Source: Desulfuromusa kysingii (GTDB lineage Bacteria > Desulfobacterota > Desulfuromonadia > Desulfuromonadales > Geopsychrobacteraceae). From it: DNA of 64,000 nucleotides. Below the pieces are notes generated by a model. That model was not told where the DNA came from. It did no database searches and saw nothing but the letters and a program-made list of their open reading frames with translations. Positions 49,425 through 56,779 of the stretch are shown in pieces. The translations under genes and the position numbers were made by a program. The stretch spans positions 186,001 through 250,000 of the forward strand of contig NZ_FNQN01000003.1 in NCBI RefSeq assembly GCF_900107645.1, written 5' to 3'. Positions within the stretch are counted from its first letter, which is position 1; the number at the start of each line of letters is the position of its first letter.

Positions 49425-50597
49425 ATGAAACCAGCATCAAAAAACTACACACCGATCTATTTCTTGGCTAGCCTTGGTTGTGGGGGGCTCTCCGTCTCAT
49501 TTTTTATGTACCTGATGTTCATGGTTGAGCACAAGGGCTTGCCGATGCCCACGTTTGACCTCCTCTACCCACAATTGACCGGCGGGGCTGTGCCGATCCA
49601 GGCGATGATTGTTGTTGCCCTTGCAGGCATCATTTTCTTTGCGATTCTCCATTATCGCTATTTGACCTGGAATATTGTTCAGTATCGGGCGTTTTGTAAA
49701 ACCCCAGAAGCCGCTGCAATGCGTTCCAGTCACAAGGCTGTCAGTTTTATGGCTGTGCCGTTGACCTACTCCATGTCAGTCAATGTTGCGTTTGTTCTCG
49801 GGGCGGTTTTTGTCCCGAAACTCTGGACAATTATCGAGTATCTCTTACCCTTTGCCATGATTGCTTTTCTCCTTATCGGCATCTATGCTTTGAAACTGTT
49901 TCTCGGCTATTTCACCGATTTTATTATTCAAGGTAACTACGATTACGCCCAGAACAACAATCTCAGCCAACTCTTGGGGATCTTTGCCTTTGCTATGGTG
50001 TCGGTCGGACTGGCAGCGCCGACTGCGATGTCACATCTCAAGTTGACGGCGGGATTGGGTTTTTTATTTTCCACTTTTTTCTTTGTTGTTGCTCTGGGGT
50101 TGGCTTTTATAAAAATCGTTCTGGGGATGTCATCGATTTTTCAGAACGGGATTGATAAAGAGTCGAGTGCCAGCTTGTGGATTGGCATTCCGATTATTAC
50201 CCTGATGGGGATCAGTGCTGTACGGTTGATGCATGGACTTGATCACAATTTTGATACCAGTTCTACGCATACCTCGTATCTGATTTTAACCGGGGCTTTT
50301 TTATCGTTGCAGTTGATGTTTGGTCTGGTTGGATACAAGGCGATGAAGAGGCTTAATTATTTTGATGAATATGTCAGCGGGACGGTTATCAGTCCAGGGA
50401 GTTTGGCGCTGATCTGTCCCGGTGTCGCATTGTTTGTTTTTGGTCAATTTTTTCTTCATCACGGGTTGGTCAGCAATGGGATTTTAACCCAGTTTAGCGT
50501 TGTTTATTTTTTGCTACAGATTCCGTTGGTTTACTTGCAATATGTGACGATCAAGACGATGTTTCGTTTGAATAAGAAGTTGTTTTTGAAATCTTAG
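49425..50597 (+). CDS. Multispan membrane protein, possible TsoY family
   Basis: 390 residues with about ten hydrophobic helices. N-terminal YFLASLGCGGLSVSFFMYLMF, then PMPTFDLLYP, and a long conserved-looking core; C-terminal half has GLDHNF and a His-rich pattern. It resembles the TsoY family, in which some members carry selenocysteine; the Cys in GCGGLSV may be the corresponding position, but this is from memory and unverified. An SD-like GGGGAT lies upstream. No transported substrate can be named. Confidence 0.55.
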   Translation: MKPASKNYTPIYFLASLGCGGLSVSFFMYLMFMVEHKGLPMPTFDLLYPQLTGGAVPIQAMIVVALAGIIFFAILHYRYLTWNIVQYRAFCKTPEAAAMRSSHKAVSFMAVPLTYSMSVNVAFVLGAVFVPKLWTIIEYLLPFAMIAFLLIGIYALKLFLGYFTDFIIQGNYDYAQNNNLSQLLGIFAFAMVSVGLAAPTAMSHLKLTAGLGFLFSTFFFVVALGLAFIKIVLGMSSIFQNGIDKESSASLWIGIPIITLMGISAVRLMHGLDHNFDTSSTHTSYLILTGAFLSLQLMFGLVGYKAMKRLNYFDEYVSGTVISPGSLALICPGVALFVFGQFFLHHGLVSNGILTQFSVVYFLLQIPLVYLQYVTIKTMFRLNKKLFLKS

Positions 50598-50623
50598 TTG
50601 TTTGGTTTTGACTGACTGTTGTT

Positions 50624-51390
50624 AAGGTTGCGGGGTTGCGGCCCCGCTTGCCGCCATACTTTCTTGTTGTGTGACAAGAAAGTAAGCAAAGAAGCACACC
50701 CGACCTCCTTGCCCTGCGGGTTCCCTCCATTCCACAGCCGTTTTGAGGAGCGGCAAAAACTCGCTTCGCTCAAACATTTACCGCTCTTTTTCTCAAATCA
50801 ACTGTTCCACTCCGGCAGCGTCACACGGGACAGAGATTCATTATGAAATTTTGAGTCGTTTCTCCTCTTTTTTCTTCAACTGCAAGATTTTGACAGATCA
50901 TAAGGTCGCGGGGTTGCGGCCCCGCTTGCCGCCATACTTTCTTGTTGTGTGACAAGAAAGTATGCAAAGAAGCACACCCGACCTCCTTGCCCTGCGGGTT
51001 CCCTCCATTCCACAGCTGCTTTGAGGAGCGGCAAAAACTCGCTTCGCTCAAACATTTACCGCTCTGTTTCTCAAATCAGCTGTTTCACTCCGGCAGCGTC
51101 ATACGGGACAGAGATTCATTATGAAATTTTGAATCGTTTCTTCCGTTTTTGCTTCAACCGCAAGATTCTGATAGATCATAAGGTCGCGGGGTTGCGGCCC
51201 CGCTTGCCGCCATACTTTCTTGTTGTGTGACAAGAAAGTAAGCAAAGAAACACACCCGATCTCCTTGCCCTGCGGGTTCCCTCCATTCCACAGCTATTTT
51301 GAGGAGCGGCAAAAACTCGCTTCGCTCAAACATTTACCGCTCTTTTTCTCAAATCAGCTGTTCCACTCCGGCAGCGTCACACGGGGGAGG
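50624..51390 (+). repeat. Three direct repeats of a 278-bp unit, left edge of the accessory island
   Basis: Units start at 50624, 50902 and 51180, exactly 278 bases apart; the third is cut near 51390. Each unit holds two hairpins: GCGGGGTTGCGGCCCCGC and CTTTCTTG...CAAGAAAG. Small frames translated in them (NKKVSKEAHPTS...) are repeat shadows, not genes. The same family occurs reversed at 58474-59327 and 60518-60726. The rest of 50598-51438 holds nothing else recognised. Confidence 0.85.
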
Positions 51391-51438
51391 GGGCGTTCAG
51401 AAATCAATTCTTTATTACTGACGTTGCTCAGTTGCTTC

Positions 51439-51467
51439 TTGGCAGGTCACATCGACACGTGTAGAAT
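51439..51467 (+). promoter_or_regulatory. Promoter of the MazEF-like operon
   Basis: TTGGCA (51439-51444), 17-base spacer, TAGAAT (51462-51467), each matching consensus at five of six bases, 28 bases before the antitoxin ATG. Confidence 0.65.
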
Positions 51468-51473
51468 ACGTGT
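51455..51473 (+). promoter_or_regulatory. Inverted-repeat operator over the toxin-antitoxin promoter
   Basis: ACACGT (51455-51460) and ACGTGT (51468-51473) flank and overlap the -10 box. This is where an antitoxin would bind to repress its own operon; binding is inferred. Confidence 0.55.
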
Positions 51474-51494
51474 TAAGTGTTTGGAGGTACTCAT

Positions 51495-51725
51495 ATGCAA
51501 AAAAAATTAACAGTCACCATTGATGAGGAAGTCTACGACGGACTGCGCACGGTTATTGGTCCGGGTAAGATCAGTCGCTTCATAGAGGATCTGGTACGGC
51601 CACATGTGATTAAAAAGGATATGTATGCTGCGTACGAAACTATGGGGGCTGATCACGTCAGGGAGACCGAAGCGCTTGAGTGGTCTGAAGGGACCATTGG
51701 AGATGTGAATCATGAAGAGGGGTGA
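51495..51725 (+). CDS. Antitoxin of a MazEF-like toxin-antitoxin pair
   Basis: 76 residues from ATG 51495 (GGAGG upstream). [13 protein letters not shown] at the N-terminus fits a ribbon-helix-helix DNA-binding strand and helix, and the acidic C-terminal tail ([18 protein letters not shown]) would wrap the toxin. It overlaps the toxin gene by 14 bases, the usual arrangement. Binds its own promoter and neutralises the toxin (inferred). Confidence 0.75.
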   Translation: MQKKLTVTIDEEVYDGLRTVIGPGKISRFIEDLVRPHVIKKDMYAAYETMGADHVRETEALEWSEGTIGDVNHEEG

Positions 51726-52032
51726 TGTCTGGTGGGTCAACTTTGACCCTTCAGTCGGTGGAGAAATCCGCAAACAGCGACCAGCTGTCATTGTCAGCAA
51801 TGATGCCGCTAATCGTTTTTTGAACCGGGTGCAGGTTGTTCCACTGACCAGTAACACGGGGCGCTTATATCCCAGCGAAGCCTATGTCACCTTCAAGGAT
51901 AAAAAATCCAAAGCGATGGCTGATCAATTGACGACTGTGAGTAAGCAAAGGCTTGTCGCTTGTGCTGGTACGATTTCCACCGCAGAGATGGAGGGAGTCG
52001 TTCAAGCGATTTCTGTCCAGTTGGGATTTTGA
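51712..52032 (+). CDS. MazF/PemK-family toxin (endoribonuclease)
   Basis: 106 residues, normal length. [34 protein letters not shown] carries the family start with the RP and loop residues; [13 protein letters not shown] and [13 protein letters not shown] (Asp-Gln, then Arg) complete the SH3-like fold. Cuts mRNA when free of antitoxin. Plus strand, 50 kb island, just before the cassette array; such pairs often stabilise cassette arrays, which is a possible role here. Confidence 0.9.
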   Translation: MKRGDVWWVNFDPSVGGEIRKQRPAVIVSNDAANRFLNRVQVVPLTSNTGRLYPSEAYVTFKDKKSKAMADQLTTVSKQRLVACAGTISTAEMEGVVQAISVQLGF

Positions 52033-52080
52033 ATTAGCGATATCGCATCATGATTTAGCTTTGCCAGGCAATAGAAGTAT

Positions 52081-52109
52081 TTGACAAAAACAGGTTCTGC
52101 CGTTATTAA
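52081..52109 (+). promoter_or_regulatory. Promoter before a short transcript and the cassette region
   Basis: TTGACA (52081-52086), 17-base spacer, TATTAA (52104-52109). The -35 is perfect, the -10 matches at four of six. Confidence 0.45.
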
Positions 52110-52115
52110 TGATAA

Positions 52116-52216
52116 ATTGTTTTTATGCAGGAGGGTGGGGCCGTGCGAAACAACAAAAAATAAGTATAAATTAAACGCCGTATTTCTGAAATCATTTCAG
52201 GGGTATGGCGTTTTTT
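52116..52216 (+). ncRNA. Candidate short RNA or leader transcript of about 100 bases
   Basis: From the predicted start near 52116 to the terminator at 52174-52216 there is no gene except a 6-codon frame (GTG, peptide MRNNKK) with a GGAGG SD. It may be a small RNA, a leader peptide with attenuator, or just a terminator after the toxin gene. Confidence 0.3.
52174..52216 (+). terminator. Rho-independent terminator upstream of the DUF805 gene
   Basis: AACGCC pairs with GGCGTT, with an inner CTGAAAT/ATTTCAG stem, followed by TTTTTT (52211-52216). Confidence 0.7.
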
Positions 52217-52266
52217 GTTTAAGTGGGGATTGAGAGGATATCCCTAACAAAATAAGGAGAGACATA

Positions 52267-52629
52267 ATGACCTTTAGCGAATCCATTCGCACTTGCTTCT
52301 CAAAATATGCAATGTTTGACGGCCGCGCCACCAGATCAGAGTACTGGTGGTTTTTCCTGTTTACATTTCTCGCATCAGCGGCACTCGGCATGTTCAGCGA
52401 CCGTTTGTCAGGGTTGTTTTCGTTAGCTGTTCTCCTCCCGTCTTTGGCCGTTGGAGTGCGGCGGTTGCATGACGTTGATAAAAGTGGCTGGTTTCTTCTC
52501 CTCTGGTTTATCCCTGTTATCGGGTGGATTATCTTGGTTGTGTGGGCGATACAGGATGGCAAAGAGCCAAATCGTTTTTCATCTAAAGCTACGCTAACGG
52601 ATCGACGAAATAGGCCTGAAGTTCAATAA
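52267..52629 (+). CDS. DUF805 family membrane protein
   Basis: 120 residues. FDGRATRSEYWWFFLF at the start, VRRLHDVDKSGWFLLLWFIPVIGWIILVVWAIQDG in the middle, both DUF805 signatures; three or four helices. Function of the family is unknown. SD AAGGAGAG precedes the ATG. It is followed by the first attC site, so it may be the first cassette, but no cassette boundary is visible to its left. Confidence 0.85.
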   Translation: MTFSESIRTCFSKYAMFDGRATRSEYWWFFLFTFLASAALGMFSDRLSGLFSLAVLLPSLAVGVRRLHDVDKSGWFLLLWFIPVIGWIILVVWAIQDGKEPNRFSSKATLTDRRNRPEVQ

Positions 52630-52649
52630 GAAGTAAGCAAAGATTTGAC

Positions 52650-52768
52650 CCCTTTACCTTAATCAACCGGACGGAAAATACATCTGTTTTAAATTGGAAA
52701 GCAAAATGTCTAAAGTTGCGGTGGTGCTCGAACAGTTCGTCGCTGCCGGTTATCATGAACCGTTAGGC
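52650..52768 (+). other. attC site 1 of the integron cassette array
   Basis: Right end GTTAGGC at 52762-52768; inner arms AACCGG (52665) and CCGGTT (52746). The left 7-mer is degraded, so the left edge is approximate. Confidence 0.7.
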
Positions 52769-52785
52769 CGAAAAAGGAAAATTTA

Positions 52786-53292
52786 ATGGCAAGTTCTGCA
52801 GCAGTAACTCAGTCAGCATTACTAGAAAGTCAAATGATTACCTTTGCCCTGACTGTACTTGGTGGCGTCCTTATTTTTGCGACAGGACAAATACTTTTAA
52901 AATTGGTGATCGAGCCAGCCCAAGAACTTAAAAAATCACTGGGAAGTGTCAGCAATAAATTACTTCTCTACCAAGCCCAAATTACAAACGCTTCATTCAA
53001 TACAGAGATCGCTCGCGAAATTGAAACAAAGTCAGCAGAAATCATTTCAACCTCAACAATTATTGTAGGCTACAGGCTGGTACAAAAACTTTTCAAATTG
53101 CCTTCTAAAGAAAATATCCACTTAGCGTCAAGAGAACTAAATCGTATTTCTTACGGAATGCGTGAAACAAGTAAAGTTTTTGAAGATAGTCCTTCCTACA
53201 ATGGTCAAAAAACTAACTTTCGATTTACAAACACAAGGGCAATAAAAAAAGTTGGTGAGCTATTGAACTTAAAGACAACTTTCGAAAACTAA
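52786..53292 (+). CDS. Cassette gene: membrane-anchored protein of unknown function
   Basis: 168 residues. One membrane helix near residues 17-38 (MITFALTVLGGVLIFATGQI), then a helical, charged cytoplasmic or periplasmic part with little family signal (KSLGSVSNKLLLYQAQITNAS, ISTSTIIVGYRLVQKLFKL). AAGGAAAA SD before the ATG. Sole gene of the cassette 52763-53409 between attC 1 and 2. No family recognised. Confidence 0.75.
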   Translation: MASSAAVTQSALLESQMITFALTVLGGVLIFATGQILLKLVIEPAQELKKSLGSVSNKLLLYQAQITNASFNTEIAREIETKSAEIISTSTIIVGYRLVQKLFKLPSKENIHLASRELNRISYGMRETSKVFEDSPSYNGQKTNFRFTNTRAIKKVGELLNLKTTFEN

Positions 53293-53298
53293 AAAGCG

Positions 53299-53415
53299 GC
53301 CTAACAACTTAATGTCTTTAGGCTATTAGTCAATCGTTCTTTCACAATAGGCAAAACAACATTGTGGTGGTGGCCATAACTTCGCGTCGCCGCCGATTAT
53401 CATGAACCGTTAGCC
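53299..53415 (+). other. attC site 2
   Basis: Left GCCTAAC (53299-53305), right GTTAGCC (53409-53415), 117 bases. Same subtype as attC 8 (both read CCTAACAACTTAATG at the left). Confidence 0.8.
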
Positions 53416-53528
53416 GTTTAAAAGAAAAACTTTCGCTTAATGTTCAGCCATATTAGGTAAAGAATTCCCGCGAAATTGAAAACCCAAATTAACAGAATAA
53501 TGAATACCTTTATTTCTGTGGCGGTGTT

Positions 53529-54014
53529 ATGAGCATTTTCGGTTTTAAGGTAGAAATTGGCACAATTAACCTTCTCGGTATCGTTTCCGTCTTGGTACTT
53601 ATCATCATTGGGTGGTCCGTCCGCAGAGGCAATTGGAAACATAAGAGAATGATTGAAACTCTCAACACATCTGCTGCCACATTCAGAAATGCCTTCGCTG
53701 ACGAAATTGCCTTCCTCGGTGAAACCATTAACGAAGAAACCATTTTCAAGACCAATACGTTCGACGTTCTCACCGCCAGTAGAGAAAAGCACGAAAGAGC
53801 TATTTCCGTGTTCAAATCGACTTTGGGAAATGGCGAAAGCAGCTGTCTCGAAAAAGCATGGTGCAAATATCAATATCCAAATGGTGAACCAGAAAGTGCG
53901 CCTTGCCCGTTTGTTGACTACATCAGTGACGGGAACAAGGAACTTGAAATAAAAGCAAGAAAAGCCGCACTTCAAAACATTGCAAATATATTGAAGCTTG
54001 CTGCCACAAAATAG
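53529..54014 (+). CDS. Cassette gene: membrane-anchored protein of unknown function
   Basis: 161 residues with one helix near 13-29 (INLLGIVSVLVLIIIGWSV), then a charged, mostly helical soluble part (RNAFADEIAFLGETINEE, KELEIKARKAALQNIANILK). A 10-codon frame just upstream overlaps its start (TTATGAGC), perhaps coupling translation. A 232-codon frame runs on the other strand but looks like a shadow crossing an attC site. No family recognised. Cassette 53410-54119. Confidence 0.65.
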   Translation: MSIFGFKVEIGTINLLGIVSVLVLIIIGWSVRRGNWKHKRMIETLNTSAATFRNAFADEIAFLGETINEETIFKTNTFDVLTASREKHERAISVFKSTLGNGESSCLEKAWCKYQYPNGEPESAPCPFVDYISDGNKELEIKARKAALQNIANILKLAATK

Positions 54015-54020
54015 AAATAC

Positions 54021-54125
54021 AGCTAAGCAGATAATGAACCGGACGGAAAATACGTCTGACAAAATTTGAATAGCTCGGTGGGTCGCATTGCGTAGGCTGC
54101 CGCCGGTTATCTTCACCCGTTATGT
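54021..54125 (+). other. attC site 3
   Basis: Left AGCTAAG (54021-54027, imperfect), right GTTATGT (54119-54125, imperfect); inner arms AACCGG and CCGGTT match the other sites. Confidence 0.7.
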
Positions 54126-54138
54126 TTAAGAAACCGAT

Positions 54139-54188
54139 TTCCGGGGACATAATACCAATTTCAGGAAATAAGTATTATGTCCTCGGAA
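54139..54188 (+). repeat. 50-bp hairpin element, copy A
   Basis: TTCCGGGGACATAATAC at the left pairs with GTATTATGTCCTCGGAA at the right (17-bp stem, 16-base loop, one mismatch). Reversed copy at 56017-56066. Resembles short palindromes associated with IS200/RAYT-like transposases, by memory only. Confidence 0.75.
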
Positions 54189-54216
54189 TTACGAAAGAAA
54201 CAAGAAGGTAGCGCTC

Positions 54217-54399
54217 TTGGCTTACATGCAATTCCCCTTACGTTTGGGTTTTTTCGTGCCCTCAGCATTCTTCCTTCTTTGGCCACTAAAATTATGTGAA
54301 AAACCGGCCATCGTTTTCACTATCGCAATTGTGGTGATGTTGGAAATAGTTAAGTTAATCTCTGTGGTTAAGTGGCTCAGGCTGCCACAAAACTGCTAA
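54217..54399 (+). CDS. Cassette gene: small membrane protein of unknown function
   Basis: 60 residues with two hydrophobic helices (FFVPSAFFLLWPL and IVFTIAIVVMLEIVKLI). TTG start 54217 with AAGGT upstream; an ATG at 54226 is possible. The stop TAA lies inside the left end of attC 4, as is usual for cassette genes. Sole gene of cassette 54120-54493. No family recognised. Confidence 0.5.
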   Translation: MAYMQFPLRLGFFVPSAFFLLWPLKLCEKPAIVFTIAIVVMLEIVKLISVVKWLRLPQNC

Positions 54400-54499
54400 C
54401 CACAGAATCAACCGGACGGAAGATGCTTCTGTTTTTTAATCCGAATAACTCAGTGGTTTGCTTAGGTCGCATCGCCACCGGTTATCCAAGCCGTTAGGT
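54394..54499 (+). other. attC site 4
   Basis: Left TGCTAAC (54394-54400), right GTTAGGT (54493-54499); inner arms AACCGG and CCGGTT. Confidence 0.75.
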
Positions 54500-54505
54500 A
54501 TCAAG

Positions 54506-54979
54506 ATGAATCAAGAATTAATTGCTGTTTCTGTTTTTATACTTCATTTTGCTGCAATTTTTCTGGTTATAAGATTATCTGAAAAACGAAATGCAAATAT
54601 ACACTTATGGCTACTTCTTACCCTTGGACTCGGAATAATTGTTCTTCCGATATTTTTATTTTTTACTTCTGTAGATGATACTAATAATAAGTTACGTTGC
54701 AGAAAAAAATATAATTACATATTTCGTTACTCTTTTTTGGGGGCATTAATTGGTTTAAGTCTTGGTTCTTTAGGTTTTTCACAAGTATTAAGCGGTGATA
54801 AATCTACGTTTCTTTTTTACTTACCGTTGTTGTTATTTAATTTTGTTATAAGCACCCCATGGTCGCTTGCAATAATTTTTATTGACGGTAGCAATGTAAT
54901 AAACGCTTCAATATTTGCTTTAGGTTCTATGGTAAACGGTACAATGATTGGCGCAGCTTATGGATCATTTAAAACATAA
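54506..54979 (+). CDS. Cassette gene: multispan membrane protein of unknown function
   Basis: 157 residues from ATG 54506 (an upstream start at 54458 lies inside attC 4). About four helices: ELIAVSVFILHFAAIFLVI, LWLLLTLGLGIIVLPIFLFF, YSFLGALIGLSLGSLGF and LFYLPLLLFNFVI. No enzymatic motif. AT-rich compared with the core genes. Cassette 54494-55081. Confidence 0.7.
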   Translation: MNQELIAVSVFILHFAAIFLVIRLSEKRNANIHLWLLLTLGLGIIVLPIFLFFTSVDDTNNKLRCRKKYNYIFRYSFLGALIGLSLGSLGFSQVLSGDKSTFLFYLPLLLFNFVISTPWSLAIIFIDGSNVINASIFALGSMVNGTMIGAAYGSFKT

Positions 54980-54983
54980 AAAT

Positions 54984-55087
54984 ACCTAACCATATAATAA
55001 AGCGGATGGAATATAGCTTTGTTGTTCACGAATAATTCAGTGGTAAACGCAAGTTCGCGTCGCCACCGCTTATCACTACCGTTAGAC
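54984..55087 (+). other. attC site 5
   Basis: Left ACCTAAC (54984-54990), right GTTAGAC (55081-55087). Inner arms are AAGCGG and CCGCTT, a compensated change from AACCGG/CCGGTT in the other sites, supporting a folded structure. Confidence 0.85.
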
Positions 55088-55109
55088 TATCACCAGAAAA
55101 GGAGACTAG

Positions 55110-55991
55110 ATGAAAGAAAAGGAAATTGAAGATATCATTTGCCGAGTTCCTTCCTTAATAGAAGATGGTCTCACTTTTAAAGGGCGTCAAATATACGTAA
55201 GTGGCAAATTTGTTGATCTTTTGTTTCACGACAAGAATGGTCATCAGCTAATTGTCGAACTAAAAAGAGGAACAATCGTAAGAAAAGACATTGCTCAAAT
55301 TCTCGACTATGAAGGCCATTTTCTGAAACAAGGAACACCAGATATTCGCGTTATGCTTGTTGGAACAAGAGTCCCCGAAAACTTCAGACGTTCATTGGAC
55401 CACCATGGTTTTGAATGGAAAGAGCTTGCTCTAGAAGATTTATCCCCTTACATGAATAAAGAGCAATTGTCCTCTTTAGAAAAAAAATCTACGCAAACGA
55501 AAAGTGCTCGTGAATCCTCTCTTCAGAACAACACGGCTTCGAAAAAAAACTTTACCTTATCAGGTACGAGAGAGTCTTTTTGGTCTACCTTGCTCGAAAA
55601 GGCACAATCACTAATTCCCCTCAACTTTCCTTCGCCTTCAAAGCCAAATGCAGTTTATGCCTCAGCCGGAAAAACTGGGTTAAAATGGGCCTTTGCCATC
55701 AAACAAAACGAGTCATGGGTTGAATTAGAGATAATGCTACCTGGTGACAAATCTAAATCCCATAATGTATTTTCTCAGCTTAGCCTGTCGAGGAATGAGA
55801 TTGAAAGGACATTGGGTGAAAGCCTTAGATGGGAAAAAATTGAAGGTAGAAAATCCTGTCGTATTCAGACAAACCCGAGAGAAAAGTATGGCGTGGAAAA
55901 TATCGATCAATGGGAAGAACTACAGAATAGACTTATCGAGAAAATGAAAAACATGGTCACGGTATTTACACCATACATAAAAAGCTTATAA
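55110..55991 (+). CDS. Cassette gene: DUF91/NucS-like nuclease candidate with DUF4268-like C-terminus
   Basis: 293 residues. N-terminal part (about 1-115) reads IYVSGKFVDLLFHD, HQLIVELKRG and IAQILDYEG, a D...E-x-K pattern typical of PD-(D/E)XK nucleases of the NucS/DUF91 type. After a linker, the C-terminal part (about 185-293: LKWAFAIKQNESWVELEI, EIERTLGESLRWEKIEGRKSC) resembles DUF4268. Such proteins may act on foreign or damaged DNA; activity is inferred. AAGGAG SD before the ATG. Confidence 0.75.
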   Translation: MKEKEIEDIICRVPSLIEDGLTFKGRQIYVSGKFVDLLFHDKNGHQLIVELKRGTIVRKDIAQILDYEGHFLKQGTPDIRVMLVGTRVPENFRRSLDHHGFEWKELALEDLSPYMNKEQLSSLEKKSTQTKSARESSLQNNTASKKNFTLSGTRESFWSTLLEKAQSLIPLNFPSPSKPNAVYASAGKTGLKWAFAIKQNESWVELEIMLPGDKSKSHNVFSQLSLSRNEIERTLGESLRWEKIEGRKSCRIQTNPREKYGVENIDQWEELQNRLIEKMKNMVTVFTPYIKSL

Positions 55992-55995
55992 ATCC

Positions 55996-56016
55996 GTCTA
56001 ACACCAGAAAAGAGAA
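55996..56016 (+). other. Interrupted attC site 6, left part
   Basis: GTCTAAC at 55996-56002 is a proper left end, but the inner arms and right end are missing; copy B of the 50-bp hairpin element begins at 56017. Confidence 0.6.
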
Positions 56017-56066
56017 TTCCGGGGACATAATACTTATTTCCTGAAATTGGTATTATGTCCCCGGAA
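56017..56066 (-). repeat. 50-bp hairpin element, copy B (reversed)
   Basis: Reverse complement of copy A at 54139-54188 with one difference. It lies directly after the remaining left part of attC 6. Confidence 0.75.
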
Positions 56067-56091
56067 TGACCGAAAATTGGGGAGCAGGGAA

Positions 56092-56652
56092 ATGCCACTT
56101 CAACCTTTAGATAAAACCTTTAAAATAGCGTGGCTCAACCATGACTCATGGACAGAATCATATATAGGCACTAGAAAATTGGTTTACGAAGTTCTTCCCG
56201 CCAAGAACAACGACCTTACTGAGGAAACTTCAGCACTTTGTCAGCTAGCAGTAGTTGGGGCAAACCATATGATGGAAGTGGCGTTGTTTGGTTTGATTCG
56301 ACCACATATCGGAAGCCAATTACCGGACTTTTCTATTACCCAAAAGCAGTTCGATAATGGGGGATATCACAAAGCTCTTACCAACTGGGTCGAGCCTATT
56401 ACCGGGTCACCATTGGACTTAAGCGCTGAACCATTCTTATCAACAGAGCTACTTCGAAAACGGCGAAACGATACTGTCCATAAATCATCAGCTATAGCCA
56501 CTGTCGAAATGGCTAGGGCAGCATTGTATTCAGCTGTAGAGGGAACAAAAGCTCTCTATACACACTTCGGTAACCAATCAAAGTATAGGCCCTTTTTAGA
56601 AAAGTATCCGGTTCACCAAGAGCCTATGTTTTCATCGGTGCAACTCCCATAG
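56092..56652 (+). CDS. Cassette gene: HEPN-like protein of unknown function
   Basis: 186 residues, mostly helical. LLRKRRNDTVHKSSAIATVEMARAALYS contains RNDTVH, the R-x4-H pattern of HEPN ribonuclease/dimer domains, followed by a long helix as in that fold. The start MVLC at 56047 is rejected; ATG 56092 has GGGGAGCAGGG upstream. It shares a fused cassette with the nuclease-like gene because attC 6 is lost. The HEPN reading is tentative. Confidence 0.55.
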   Translation: MPLQPLDKTFKIAWLNHDSWTESYIGTRKLVYEVLPAKNNDLTEETSALCQLAVVGANHMMEVALFGLIRPHIGSQLPDFSITQKQFDNGGYHKALTNWVEPITGSPLDLSAEPFLSTELLRKRRNDTVHKSSAIATVEMARAALYSAVEGTKALYTHFGNQSKYRPFLEKYPVHQEPMFSSVQLP

Positions 56653-56659
56653 TGACCGA

Positions 56660-56766
56660 GCCCAACAATAGTATTAACCGGACGGAATAATACGTCTGCT
56701 ATTTAATTCAAATAATTTGGTGGTATGCATAAGCCTGCCTGCCGCCGGTTATCAAAAACGTTAGGC
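56660..56766 (+). other. attC site 7
   Basis: Left GCCCAAC (56660-56666), right GTTAGGC (56760-56766), inner arms AACCGG and CCGGTT. Confidence 0.85.
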
Positions 56767-56779
56767 AGCAAAAATAGAA

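Noticed and set aside
50743-51510. Several short plus-strand frames with similar peptides (NKKVSKEAHP...)
   Set aside because: They are the 278-bp repeat read in translation; identical frames arise wherever the repeat occurs.
53418-54116. 232-codon frame on the minus strand across cassette 3
   Set aside because: It runs through attC 3 and shadows the plus-strand gene at 53529; the plus strand has the more protein-like composition.
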